Of a stretch of DNA of 64,000 bases, positions 42,300 through 53,756 are shown piece after piece. Position numbers and translations under genes: made by a program. Numbering within the stretch: position 1 is the first letter of the stretch; every line of letters starts with the position of its first letter. The notes beneath the pieces are model-generated. The model searched no databases, was not told where the DNA came from, and worked only from the letters and a program-made list of their open reading frames with translations. Origin of the DNA: Pseudorasbora parva (Eukaryota > Chordata > Actinopteri > Cypriniformes > Gobionidae); assembly GCF_024679245.1 (NCBI RefSeq), contig NC_090186.1, forward strand, positions 44,420,069 to 44,484,068, written 5' to 3'.

Positions 42300-42600
42300 A
42301 TTTTCCCAAAACATTGCAAATCACATCCGACACCTTTAAAGAGATTGTGGCCAAAACTGGTACTGCAATCCCTTTCCAATGACTGTAGAGCGGTGTCTCC
42401 CCCTCCACCTCCTCCTGACTCGAGGTTGCCAGATTGGCTGCAGGATCAGCAGAACGTTTGTAGATCTGAAGCTGTGCTAACTAGAGCAGATCTGGCAACC
42501 CGAAACACTGCTGACTTCCTGATTGGTCGATAGGTGGAGGGCGGAGCTTCAGGCCAAAACACAACATGACATCATCAACATCAGCTGAGGGCTGCAACAA
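42300..42600. repeat. Interspersed repeat with ORF-like segment
   Basis: Contains a frame (42297-42533) with a run of prolines and DSRLPDWLQDQQN, and the inverted pair CGAGGTTGCCAGATTG and AGATCTGGCAACCCG. I regard it as a fish repeat rather than a host gene because the GGTTGCCAG/CTGGCAAC ends are typical of small DNA elements. Confidence 0.45.
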
Positions 42601-42779
42601 CAACTCTATAATGACAATATCCTGGCCGGACTACTGTATTCAGTAATATAAGTATTTGAAATTAACATGATTTATTAATGTCTAGTGACATATCAGGGCC
42701 ATTTTATGATTCATTGAAATACATTTCCTACACTCAGTTCCTTTAAGTTGTTTTGGCTGCTAAACTATTTGTTTGTATT

Positions 42780-43075
42780 TACAATTACTGCTCGGACTGA
42801 TGGGTGTGGCCTGCGTGCGGCGTTGGCCAATCAGAGCAAGGATCCCGCTGTGGGCGGGGCGCGGTTTTGTTGCAGCGAGTCGGTCCAACAATAGAAAGTG
42901 GGACGTACCATCTGCAGCCGGAGGGGTGGAGTCACACACACACTGACATCCAGAACATCGCTTCTCCTCAGAAAAGGAGCTCAACCTTGATCCAGAAAGG
43001 TTTAACCCTCGTTAATATCTATTATTGGATGCTGTGACGGAAATTAAGCCGATCGTTGTTGACGAACACACGCCT
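42780..43075 (+). promoter_or_regulatory. CpG-rich promoter and non-coding first exon, possibly of wasf1
   Basis: The segment has an inverted CCAAT box context (GTTGGCCAATCAG at 42824-42836), a GC box (GGGCGGGGC at 42853-42861) and raised CpG content in otherwise AT-rich DNA. A strong donor gtaagt begins at 43076 after CACGCCT. There is no convincing long ORF, so the exon would be untranslated. It diverges from cdc40. WASF1 is the head-to-head neighbour of CDC40 in human, so a wasf1 5' UTR exon is the best guess, but no wasf1 coding sequence is present to confirm it. Confidence 0.5.
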
Positions 43076-43076
43076 G

Positions 43077-44716
43077 TAAGTTCATTGTGGATCCCATTTC
43101 TATGTCCCGAGCTCCAGTCTTTTTAACGGGATCCACACCAGCTGTATATCAGTACAGTATTTCTGCAATGAACTGAACACAGAGGAATATTTTAAGGAAT
43201 AACCCGCATTCCTGGGAAAAACATGGAATAATAAGAACATTTAATCAGGTATGGAGTGTTACGCATGCTTGTTTAGATGAGAAAAACGCATAATGCAAAT
43301 AAAGTGTTCACATTTGCATTTTTTCCCTTCTCTGGCTGATGCATTGTCCGTGTAAACCAACACTGCTTTAGCTTGGCCCCATTCAGGACTGCTTGACAGG
43401 TGTGGGTTGAATTATGCATGCATGTGAAATAACTTGCATAATGCAGCCTAAAGCATCCCGAATGCACGAGCATTGCATATTACATGCAACATGTTTGTTT
43501 GCATTAAATGCATAAGAAGATGAATTATTTCTCAGTGCCCTGAGGTTTCAAGATTGATGCATTCAAGGGGGAAGGGGAGTCACATCTGTATGGCAAACAC
43601 AAGGCAAACTATCACACCAAAATGCAATGCAGTTTGCATGCTTGCTAAACAGTGTGCACTCCGGGTTATTGCTAGGATGGCATGCCAAATATTTTCCACT
43701 AATTTAATATAGTGCGTGCACAATGCATAACGTAAATGCATCCAGTAATGATGCAAATTAAATGTACATTTGAGAGCAGTTTTGTGCACGCAGGGGGAAG
43801 GGCTAGAAGACTCGCTTTGTGAAACCCGAGACTTCAGAAAGCACAAAGCATCTCAGCTCAGTGTCCATGCACGTGTTTTCAAACTAACTTCATACTTTTC
43901 CCCCCTTTTCCTATGCCCTTTAACGTATGAACACCTTGTACGGTTGTCGTGCTTTCTTTGCCGAGGCTCTATATGATATTTGAGGAGGAATGATTCGTTT
44001 GAATGAATCGGTTAGGTTAAAGAACCGATTCATACAGCGTGTTTTAGAATTAAAAACGTGGTTAGACGCTGCATCTGTTACGTAATATGAATTACATAGG
44101 TTTTCCTCCTAAATAAAGTTATTTCCTCGCCTTTGCTTGGATGGTTTACCAACGGTTCAAAAACATTTAAAAAGAACCGATTCGAATGAACGATTCGACT
44201 CGCTTCAAGATTCCAAAGCTTTATTGGCTTTTGTATTATAATATAACCCTTATATAATGCTCTAATGCAGTGTTTATCTTTTGGACACCCCAGATTTAGC
44301 TGGTAAATGTGTTTTGGAACATGGAAAAATCTAGTTTCCATAAGCTGGTTGACCAGATATATTCCAAAAACATATTTTTTGCTTTTCACATATTTAGTGT
44401 GCATGTGCATCCCATGTTTTCCACTCCTTTAAAGGGTTCACTTGCTGAACATCATACATTGCAGTGTCACTTGTGTGCATTAGTGATGAAGATGTTAAAT
44501 GGGTCATTGTGATGTTGTTGTTGACTTCAGTTCTTTGTCTTGGCGATGCAGAAAAGTTTTTTTCCTCTAGTCTGGATGGATTTTTTAGTCCAGAAAACCT
44601 CTGGCTTTCATGCGGCTTCTGTTTGATTTGATGCCAATGCGGACCGTACAAACCGCACGTCCAGAAGTAGATCAGAGAGACGAGAAAAGAAGAATATGTG
44701 TGACAGAGCTGGCCTG
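43077..44716. other. Putative 5' UTR intron or intergene, no gene seen
   Basis: Mostly single-copy-looking sequence. It is unusually rich in TGCAT/ATGCA words between about 43260 and 43760 (for example AATGCA, GCATGC, ATTGCATATTACATGCAA). No splice-bounded coding frame. Confidence 0.4.
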
Positions 44717-44980
44717 GGTGATATATATGGGGGATAATTGACTCTGGGCCTTTGGATAATTAGAGAATAAAGCACACCTGAGGTGGTAATGTGGCCGCGA
44801 TGAGAAGGTGGGCATTATTTTCTAATAATTCAATGTCCTGGAGTGAATTATTCCGCTTATACACCAGACAGTCAGTCGTTGTTTTTGTGAAACGTAGGGA
44901 CATTCCAGGCGTAATGGTTTTTATATTGTACAAACCATATTTTCTATCTCCCTACACTGCCCCTGCCCCTAAACCTACCC

Positions 44981-45042
<62 letters not shown>

Positions 45043-46170
45043 TAACTGCATTAATAACCACATTAATAACTGCATTCATCTGTTATCAGTGGCTCAAGCC
45101 TCCATTGGCTCTAAAATGACATTTATGAATTAGTAACAGAAGCGTGGGATGAGATGTGTAAAAACGAAACTAGTCCCACACACAAGAGCGTTTTAAGGAC
45201 AAAACCTGACAAATGTCTTGAAACACAACATCTGAACAACTGGTGTATTAGCGGAATAATTTGCTCCAGGCCATTGAATTAATAGAAATTATTACACGGC
45301 TCTGTGAAATACTTGATTCTGATTGGTCAATCGCTCATTCCAGCGGTACGTTATTCCCAGATAACACACACCGCTCATCCGGGTACTACGAGATATCTTG
45401 ACCGGTTCTACTTCTGTGCTTAACGCTGGCGCCATCTTGTGGCTTAAACAGCCGTGGGTTACAATGGAAGACTTCAAGGCGGGTTTCCTTTATAAAGTTT
45501 TAAATATGGATATTTTTCTGACACAAACGCATCGATTGGAATCAGACGGCTCTATTAACCCATCGGAGTCGTGTGGAGCACGTTATTTGACGGACAGCTG
45601 CATTTAATGGACTTCAGAAACAGCTCCAACTACTGCTGGGATTAACGTTAGCCTGGACTTTTTAAATATAACTCTGATTGTATTTGTCTGACAGAAGAAT
45701 GTCATAAACACCTATAATGACCTGAGGGTGAGTAAATCATAGGCTTGGGTTCATTTTTGGCTGAACTAACCCTTTCAGCATTCATTCTCAACATTTAGCA
45801 GCAATAGATAAAGGCGTAAAGCAGTCTGGAGCTGTTTTTCTTCGCGGAAGCTTTGCGTAAGAGCTAATAAAATATTTAATCTCAAGACAATATTTAGTGT
45901 GTAATTTATTTGAGACTAGTAGGCGTGTAATAAGCGGGATAATGTCCACCCAGCCGGTTGTTATCGCAGAATAAACCCCTTCAGAGTGACGCTCCGCTTC
46001 GCCTCGGGGTCCTGATCACTCTGTCGGGGTTTATTCTGCGGTAACAACCGGCTGGGTGGACATTAGCCCTTATGTAATGCACACCTTCTCGTCGCGGCCA
46101 CATTACCACCTCAGGTGTGCTTTATTCACTAATAATCCAAAGGCCCAGTCAATAATTCCTTACATAAATG
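44717..46170. repeat. Large inverted-repeat element containing nested palindromes
   Basis: The arms at 44725-44812 and 46080-46160 are inverted copies (GAATAAAGCACACCTGAGGT and GGTAATGTGGCCGCGATGAG, inverse near the right end). Inside are the 44911 dispersed motif with a CA repeat (44978-45039), an ATTACACGGCTCTGTG element (from 45292) and the 45931 palindrome. Confidence 0.8.
45931..46072. repeat. Strong hairpin, about 47-bp arms
   Basis: TAAGCGGGATAATGTCCACC through AATAAACCCC (45931-45979) is inverted at 46026-46072 with few mismatches. The 46-bp loop contains CGCTCCGCTTCGCCTCGGGG. Confidence 0.9.
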
Positions 46171-46383
46171 GCACTTAAGGTTTTTAAGTGAGCCAAGTGA
46201 ATTGTTTAGTCAATATACAGGTAGAAAGAAGTGATGCAGTGCCATTAAAGAGAGAAAATGGTGGTGTGATGGTTGTGTGTGTCCTGGACCGGCTGAACGC
46301 CCCAGCTGTGAAGATGCCTCGGACACAAGAGTCTTTGTTCAGTCTTTCTGTCGGACACAGAGGCCCACAAAGATGCCTCTGTG

Positions 46384-46386
<3 letters not shown>

Positions 46387-46456
<70 letters not shown>

Positions 46457-46481
46457 GTGTGTGTGTGTGTGTGTGTGTGTT
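46387..46481. repeat. (GT)n microsatellite with a TT interruption
   Basis: About 95 bp of GT repeat broken once by a TT (46455). It produces CVCVCV and HTHTHT ORFs that are artefacts. Confidence 0.97.
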
Positions 46482-46608
46482 GTCATCACCCGGCTATGCC
46501 AGCGTGCTACAGAGATGCCATGCTTTGACAGATGAAAGTCTGAACTTCAGTACCTGGACTTCTCATTTGCATCAACTTGATGTTGACGATCAGGCCTGCA
46601 GGTCTTAA

Positions 46609-47111
46609 AGGGTTAGTTCAGCCATAAATGAAACATCTGTCATTATCTCCTCAACCTAATGTCGCTCCACACCCGTAAGACCTCCGTTCATCTTCACACA
46701 CAGTTTAAGATATTTTAGATTTAGTCAGCAGTTTGACACTCGATCCGAATCATGAATCGATTCGCTGATTCATAACCGTTCGAATCTTTATCTGAGGATT
46801 GAACACAAACGCGGAAGAGAAGCCAATGCTGAATAAAGTCGTAGTTTTTGTTATTTTTGGACCCAAATGTATTTTGGATGCTTCAAGAGACTCTAATTAA
46901 CCCACTGATGTCTCATATGGACTACTGTGATGATGTTTTTATTCCCTTTCTGGACATGGACAGTATAGTGTGCATACACTTGCATACGCTCTCGGACTAA
47001 ATATAAAATATCTTAAACTGTGTGTGAAGATGAACGGAGGTCTTACGGGTGTGGAGCGACATTAGGGAGACGAGTTAATGACGGACATTTCATTTTTGGC
47101 TGAACTAACCC
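46609..47111. mobile_element. TTAA-flanked MITE, complete copy
   Basis: TTAA at 46605-46608 and 47112-47115. The inverted ends AGGGTTAGTTCAGCCA and TGGCTGAACTAACCCT are followed by the long inverted pair GTCGCTCCACACCCGTAAGA and inverse. Partial copies: 53336-53752, 57762-58110 (inverted) and 62670-63095. Confidence 0.9.
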
Positions 47112-47539
47112 TTAAGGTTTCAGAAATACACACTCTGATCACTGTCATCATTATAATTGAACAGATTTATTTAATGCACGTATGAATAATTCAAGAAAAG
47201 ACACTAGTTCTGGATTACAGCAGGTTTGTTTCTGTATGTATGTTTTATAGTTTTTCTGCAGCATACACTGCCTGCGGTTGACATTTGAGTTATTTTGAGC
47301 GCTCTAATGCATGTCAAGTTTTAGTTAATAATTTAGTAACTTGAAAATACATCTCAAGGCCTTTACATTCTTTGACATATCTTCAATTAATTTATATATA
47401 CCGGTATGTACATTTTGTTGAACACTAACGCTGCACCGTAGTAAAAGTCACCAAATACATTTGCCATCAAAATATTTTTAATACAAATATTAAAATGAAT
47501 ATACAAATTAAAGATATTAATACAAAGACATTTGGCATG

Positions 47540-48600
47540 TTTACATAAGTCATATTTATGAGGAAAATTGTCAAAATTATGCTGTACTAACTCGTTAGTA
47601 CACTTATGACATACTTATGAGGTAAAAAGTTAAAATTATGACATACTAATTCAATTATGATGAGGGAAATAGTCATAATTATGGGTTATAAAGTCGAAAT
47701 TATGATATATAAAGTCATTTATGAGGGAAAAGGTAAAAATGTCAAAAGTATGACTAGTCATTTATGTGGTAAAATGTCAATATTATGACATACTAAGTCA
47801 TGATGAGGTAGAATGTCGAAATTTTGACATACTAAGTCATATTTATGTGATAAAATGTCAATATTATGACACGATGAGGTATAAAGTCGAAATTATGAGG
47901 TAAAGTCAAAATGATGACATACCAAGTCATAATTATGAAGGAAAAAGTTCAAATCATGGCATATTTATGAGGTAAAATATCGAAATTATGACATACTAAT
48001 AAGTATTAGTTATGAGTAAAAAGTCGAAATTATGATATAAAGTCATTTATGAGGGAAAAGTTCAAAATGTCAAAAGTATGACAAGTCTCATAAGTAATTA
48101 TGAGGTAGAAAATCTAAAATATGACGTACTTACTAAGTCATATTTATGTGGTAAAATGTCAATTATGACATAGTAAGTCATGATGAGGTAAAATGTCGAA
48201 ACTTTGACATACTAAATCATATTTATGTGGTTAAATGTCAATATTATGACATGAGGTATAAAGTCAAAATTATGACATAAGTCATTTATGAGGTAAAACG
48301 ATAAATGTTGAAATTATGACGTCTTATTTATGTGGTTAAACGTCAATATTATGACATACTAAGTATTAGTTATGAGTAAAAAGTCAAAATTATGACATAT
48401 AAAGTCATTTATGAGGGAAAAGGTCAAAATGTCAAAAGTATGACAAGTCTCAAAAGTAATTATGAGGTAGAAAATCAAAATTATGACCTACTTAGCTACT
48501 TACTAAGTCATATTTATGTGGTAAAATGTCAATATTATGACATGATGAGGTATAAAGTCGCAATTATGAGGTATTTATGAAGTAAAACTATTTCTGAAAT
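47540..48600. repeat. Second TCATAATTATGA-type array (AAAGTCGAAATTATGACATA)
   Basis: About 1 kb of irregular repetition of ATTATGACATACTAAGTCAT, ATTTATGTGGTAAAATGTCA and AATTATGAGG. A block of about 350 bp (47690-47930) recurs at 48020-48290 and 48370-48570. It is related in motif to the array at 40.5-42.2 kb. A short further patch lies at 49195-49270. Confidence 0.88.
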
Positions 48601-49310
48601 CACGTTTGGGATGTTTTTTGCAGCTGGACTTTGGTCGTTGTGAAATGCTGAAGAAAACCCTCAAACGAATGTGTTTTGCTCAATCACACACACCCGACCG
48701 TCACTAGTGCAGTCGTATCATTCTGCTGATCTAAACTCTTTCTTTTGAATCTTTCTGGCCGCATTGTTTGGTGTCGGCTTTGATTGCTTCTCACGGAGGG
48801 CCATGATCGGCTCTAGCAGGGACTTCCCATTGCGTTGTTGGTTTTGTGTCTGAAGGCAGGTGGAGAATATAATGCGTTCAGATCCCCAGAGGCCGATTCT
48901 TTTGTCCTCTCGCTTACAAGCAGGTGGCGATCCTGTTCTCTGTGCTCTACAACACCTTGCCTTCTGCTTTACTTCATTCTGTGCTTCTGATTCACATTTG
49001 AATATTCAAATTATGCTGAACGACTTTGGGCTGGTGCTTCCCAAACCTGTTTTGGGTGAGGCGATTTAAAGTAAAGCCTTGCTTTAGGAGTAGTGTTACT
49101 TTAGACTTTACACTAGGTGGAAAAATCCCACAGACCAAACACCTAGCAAACAAATAGCAATGTCCCGGGAACTATCAGAACATTCCGGAAGAAACATCAT
49201 TATTATGGCATAAAAAGTAGAAATTATGACATACTAAGTCAATTACAAGGTAAAAAGTACAGATTTTGACAAACTACAGTCAACACACAGCAGAGATGTT
49301 TCTATAGGAA
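48601..49310. other. Mixed-composition sequence, no gene seen
   Basis: 48600-49130 is neither AT-rich nor obviously repetitive and carries a short ORF at 48860-49069 without recognisable features. It could hold regulatory sequence, but nothing in it identifies a function. Confidence 0.35.
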
Positions 49311-49314
49311 TCAG

Positions 49315-49890
49315 TGGGATTGAACGATTCATTGTCCTGCTTGATTAATTTCCATTGTAGAATGAATCATCTGAGTGAATGATTCAATGACTCACCGGTT
49401 TCGTTCCTGATTGGATCAGCGTCCCGCTTGTTTAATTCCCGTTGTAGAACGAATCATCTGAGTGAATGATTCAATGACTCACCGGTGTCGTTCCTGATTG
49501 GATCAGCGTCCCGCTTGTTTAATTCCCGTTTCTAGAACGAATCATCTGAGTGAATGATTCAATGACTCACCGGTTTCATTCCTGATTGGATCAGCGTCCC
49601 GCTTGTTTAATTCCCATTGTAGAATGAATCATCTGAGTGAATGATTCAATGACTTACCGGTTTCGTTCCCGTTTGGATCATTCCCGTTGTAGAATGAATC
49701 ATCTGAGTGAATGATTAAATGACTCACCTTTTTCGTTCCTGATTGGATCAGCATCCCACTTGTTTTATTCCCGTTGTAGAACGAATCATTTCAGTGAATT
49801 ATTCAATGACTCACCGTTTCATTCCTGAATGGATCATTGTCCTGCTTGTTTCATTCCCATCGTAGAACAAATCATCTGAGTTAAAATTTC
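49315..49890. repeat. 87-bp tandem repeat (GAATCATCTGAGTGAATGAT)
   Basis: About six units of 87-88 bp, with GATCAGCGTCCCGCTTGTTT, TTCCCGTTGTAGAACGAATC and TCAATGACTCACCGGTTTCG. The unit starts are at 49414, 49501 and 49589. One more unit lies alone at 52627-52735, past a TTAA-flanked element and another repeat, suggesting that insertions split the array. Confidence 0.92.
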
Positions 49891-49941
49891 ACTATTAAAA
49901 ATAAAACACATGACATTCATTTCAAAGAACGAATAACTTAA

Positions 49942-51186
49942 AGCTACACTGTGTAACTTTTTTAGTTTATTCTTAGCTAAAATCACTTAGTTCTTTCAAA
50001 AATATATGTGCTCATTAATGTATATTTACTTCTTTCAAGTAATACAGTATTCTCGTAAATTTATAATATACCATTGAAAATACATACGTGTTGAGGGTTC
50101 GGATGGTGGTCGCCATGTTGCTCCTCCATCTTGAAAGTACAGTAGCCAAAGAGGGACATACCCGTAAATTCAAGCTTCGCTTTTCGCGTTTTTACACTCG
50201 ATGGCACCGTGTCGAATGTGAAGAGGAGGATTGCTTGAGGCTGCTATATGATGATGGAGGATCACTCTTAAGCCCCTTTCACACTGCACGTCGGACCCGC
50301 AATATTCCCGGAGCATTGCCGGGTCGCCTTCTGTGTGAAAGCAACCACGTCCTGGGATTGATTACCGAATTCGACCCGGGTCGGGGACCTAGTAACATTG
50401 CGGGATATGTATCAGAGTCGCCAAGGAAGCGGAAAAGAGAATTAAGACGGCAACGCAACGGGCAAATCAACAAGACAAAAGTAAATATTGGAGTGGCCTT
50501 TCCAAGATGGAAAGAGCTCATGAGGAGCAACGATTTTAAAAAGAACGCCGACGTGTCCTGCTTTCTTCTCGACAGGTAATATTAATTCAGCCTATTTGTG
50601 TATATTGGAAGTTTTATTGTTGCTTGGCTAATTATATCATGGTGTGCTGTGCATAACACTAGAACGACGTCTAGGATAGTTTTCCTCGCGTCAATGATGA
50701 AAAAGTATTGATTACCTTATAACAAATCCGTGTTCTATGACGGATAACATGAGATTAATATTTTAATTGCATTATAATTTGTTTGCCTTACGCTAGTGAT
50801 GTCGTACAATATACAGAATAACGATAGCACTGATAAAAGTTCCTTTACTAAGATTAGCTTGCATTCGTCTGGGAACCTGATAGCTGATGTTAGCAATGAA
50901 ATGGTAAAAAATAACGAAAACGTAAAACTATTATTCATTTTACATAGATTAATTTGATCATAGATCATTTGGCAAATTAAATAACTGCAAATTATAATAG
51001 TTTTCAAACGTAACCTCATCACTTAAAGCAACACTCACCGAAGAGGTCGAACTGGAAGCCATGACTAAATCGGCCACCGTAGGAGTTGAAACGAAATCGA
51101 AATTGAGAGGAGCAGAAACTATTATTCACTGGATGGTCATATATCTTTTCACCACTAGATGGGGGGAAATATCACACAGTGGAACT
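49942..51186 (+). mobile_element. TTAA-flanked DNA element with a 163-codon ORF
   Basis: TTAA at 49938-49941 and 51187-51190. The terminal sequences AGCTACACTGTGT and (inverted right) AGTTCCACTGTGT match at 11 of 13 positions. It encodes the ORF at 50088-50579. Right of the ORF a donor-like gtaata follows the last codons, so the ORF may be an exon. Confidence 0.65.
50088..50579 (+). CDS. ORF of unknown function in a TTAA-flanked element, 163 aa
   Basis: Opens with MLRVRMVVAMLLLHLES, which looks like a fortuitous start. It then has a His/Arg-rich middle, a strongly basic segment PRKRKRELRRQRNGQ, and KVNIGVAFPRWKELMRSNDF ending CFLLDR. The basic segment plus (K/R)VNxGxAFxRWxxL motif recurs in the ORF at 33426-33635. 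Nearby CAAACACCACCATGTT-like host motifs are absent. Composition is more GC-rich than its flanks. Possibly an element-encoded DNA-binding protein, which is speculation. The first 40 or so codons may not be translated. Confidence 0.45.
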   Translation: MLRVRMVVAMLLLHLESTVAKEGHTRKFKLRFSRFYTRWHRVECEEEDCLRLLYDDGGSLLSPFHTARRTRNIPGALPGRLLCESNHVLGLITEFDPGRGPSNIAGYVSESPRKRKRELRRQRNGQINKTKVNIGVAFPRWKELMRSNDFKKNADVSCFLLDR

Positions 51187-51193
51187 TTAAATA

Positions 51194-52224
51194 AAAGTTA
51201 GTTAATTTTGACAGTCCTCTTTTATCAGCCGATAGCTGAAGTGCGGCGGATGAGGAGGTTACACACGGCTCTCCAATCGCCTCGTGCTCACTGAAGCTCA
51301 GTCACTGCAGCGGAGGAGGCTCTGCATTTACATCTCACTTCACCTCCTCCGCTCGCTTCTTCCGACCACGCATACCCTGGCGGATGACGGAGCGCATCTA
51401 AATGCATCTGACCCCAATTTTCTTCTGCCCAGGATGAGGTGTGTGTGTGTGTGTGTGTGTGTGTGCAAAACTACCGAATGGTTTGAATTAAGGGCCAATA
51501 TTTACACAGAGTGGGTGGCCGTTCAATTATGTTGTGCGGCGCAAAACTTCTTGTGATTTGCATGTGTTTCCCAGAGTTTTGTTCTGCCCTTTCTCTTTTC
51601 TCTCATCATAAACAAGCTCTTAGCGAGTCCATTACCGGCGGAGCGGTTACTCAGCATCAGCAAGAGCTTCGTTGTTACATGAATGACTCACAGCCAATCA
51701 CGGGCTAATGCCGCATGTAGCGTTGTAGTCAAAACCACCGAAACCAAGACCAGACCAGACCTTTTTAAGACCATTTATATAAAAAATGAACACGTATTTC
51801 CCGTCCCTCCCAGCAAAGAAAAATGTAGCTTGTTGCTTGAGGCGTGTGTTGTGTTGTAGTCTATGGCGTGTGATCTTCATTTACAGAAGGCTTCACGTGT
51901 TCGCAGTATCTGAATATGACCCGGGGCTGCGTTGCCTTCTCAGTTATTGGTTCCGCCACTCTTTATTAATAATACATTATTTAATTAAAATAATCACGGT
52001 TGACAAGTGAATCTTTTGAGGGAAAATACAACACAGAGAAGTTACACACAGCACAAGACACACTAAGTTATATTTATTTTTAGGGTTCTTAATGTTAACA
52101 TGTTAGGCCATGCGATTTATTCAAAATAATTAAAGACGCTAAACTCCGTTTTTACGTTTTAAACCCCAGACAGCAAAATTCAAGACTTTTTAAAGTCTTT
52201 TTAAGGTATTATTTCCAAGTTAAT
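51194..52224. other. Mixed sequence and repeat fragments
   Basis: 51230-51440 is GC-richer with a CTCACTTCACCTCCTCCGCT tract and then a GT run (51441-51465). It could be an untranslated exon of the rightward transcript, but no clear acceptor and donor pair was found. 51720-51780 (AAACCACCGAAACCAAGACC) is a dispersed fish repeat. Confidence 0.35.
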
Positions 52225-52620
52225 CAATTCAATGCTGGTTCCGTGTTTGTTTCTAGGCTTGGTTGTGTTTATGGGGCGCAGTATAACATGTCTTAATACT
52301 TCGTCTTTTTTTAAACTCTGTATTTTTCTTCTATCTTCCCTTTATTCCACACCGCTGTCTGTGCTTTGAACGGCTCGTTTGCTTCCTGCTTCCTGAAGCC
52401 CCTCCCTCCGAAAAACGCAATGGTCTTAGATTGGTCAGATGGCCAAATGTAGTTTCCTGTATTTTTATTGGCTGAAGCACAGGTTAAGGCCACGCCCCTT
52501 CCCATTACGAGCAGAAGTCACATCTGCGCGAGGTTTTATGATGTCACCAACCCAGGAAGAAGCTCGTTGTAGTCCAATCCGGCCATTTTTGTAGGCAATA
52601 AACTGCTGTAACTTTAAAAG
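52225..52620. repeat. Second, inverted copy of the 29895-30295 repeat
   Basis: Carries TATGGGGCGCAGTATAACAT, GGCCACGCCCCTTCCCATTA and AGGAAGAAGCTCGTTGTAGT, the reverse complement of the intron 6 copy over nearly 400 bp. The minus ORF 52311-52505 is part of the repeat. Confidence 0.85.
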
Positions 52621-52735
52621 ACAACATTCCCGTTGTAGAACGAATCATGAGTGAATGATTCAATGACTCACCTGTTTCGTTCCTGATTGGATCAGCGTCC
52701 CGCTTGTTTCATTCCCGTTGTAGAACGAATCATTT

Positions 52736-53335
52736 GTGTTAATTTATAACCATCGGAGACAGAATTTACCAATTTTTTTGTGAACTATTCCTTTAATTCT
52801 GTCAGTGTGAACAGAGTTTTCAATGAATGCATTTATGAGCCGCTAATGGCAATCCCTGGAGACTGAAACGCTTGTGATCTCCATATGTAGAGAGATCTGA
52901 TGATGGAGGGATGAAGCTCGGAGGAGGAAACTCACTCCTACTCCATCCTCCGCCTCTCTCTGTGCTTATTTTTATGCTCTGCCTCCAGACAGAATGTGGC
53001 ACACACACAAAAAAAGAGTGAGAGACGAGAAGAGAAGTGCGTAAAAAAACACCAGAGACAGAAAGTAAGTGTGTGTGTGTGTGTGTGTGTGGGTATAAGA
53101 TACTGAGAAATATTCCTTCTGTGTGATTTCTCTGGGCAAGAGTGAGCGAAAAAACAACAGATCGCCTGTGTTGGTTTAGCTATAACTGGAAAAAAAGTTG
53201 TCCGGATCAGTGTTTGTCCCGAGATTAGCTATTCTGGGATGTGGCGGCGTTAGCGGCAGGTGCGTACGGCTAATGCAGGACACTAGGTGTCTTTACAAAT
53301 CAATGTGCTGATGCATTGGATTAGATTTTTATTGT
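52736..53335. other. Mixed sequence, no gene seen
   Basis: Single-copy-looking with a GT run at 53070-53090. The short ORFs on the minus strand have no recognisable motif. Confidence 0.35.
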
Positions 53336-53756
53336 CTTCTCTTCCGCGTTTGTGTTCAAACCTCAAATCGATTCATGATTCGGACATTGACGATCCAAAT
53401 CATGAATCAATTCACTGATTCATAACCGTTTGAATCTTCATTTGAGGAACGCGGAAGAGAAGCCAATGCTGAATAAAGTCGTAGTTTTTGTTATTTTTGG
53501 ACCCAAATGTATTTTGGATGCTTCAAGAGACTCTAATTAACCCACTGATGTCTCATATGGACTACTGTGATGATGTTTTTATTCCCTTTCTGGACATGGA
53601 CAGTATAGTGTGCATACACTTGCATACGCTCTCGGACTAAATATAAAATATCTTAAACTGTGTGTGAAGATGAACGGAGGTCTTACGGGTGTGGAGCGAC
53701 ATTAGGGGGAGGAGTTAATGACAGACATTTCATTTTTGGGGGAACTAACCCTTTAA

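Noticed and set aside
45398..45607. ORF with a methionine start in the 45.3-46.0 kb element
   Set aside because: It lies in a dispersed element beginning ATTACACGGCTCTGTG. The sequence (GGCGCCATCTTGTGGC and similar) is typical of multicopy fish repeats and not of a host gene.
46188..46608. ORFs over the GT repeat at 46.4 kb
   Set aside because: Cys-Val or His-Thr repeats from a dinucleotide tract, with no supporting structure.
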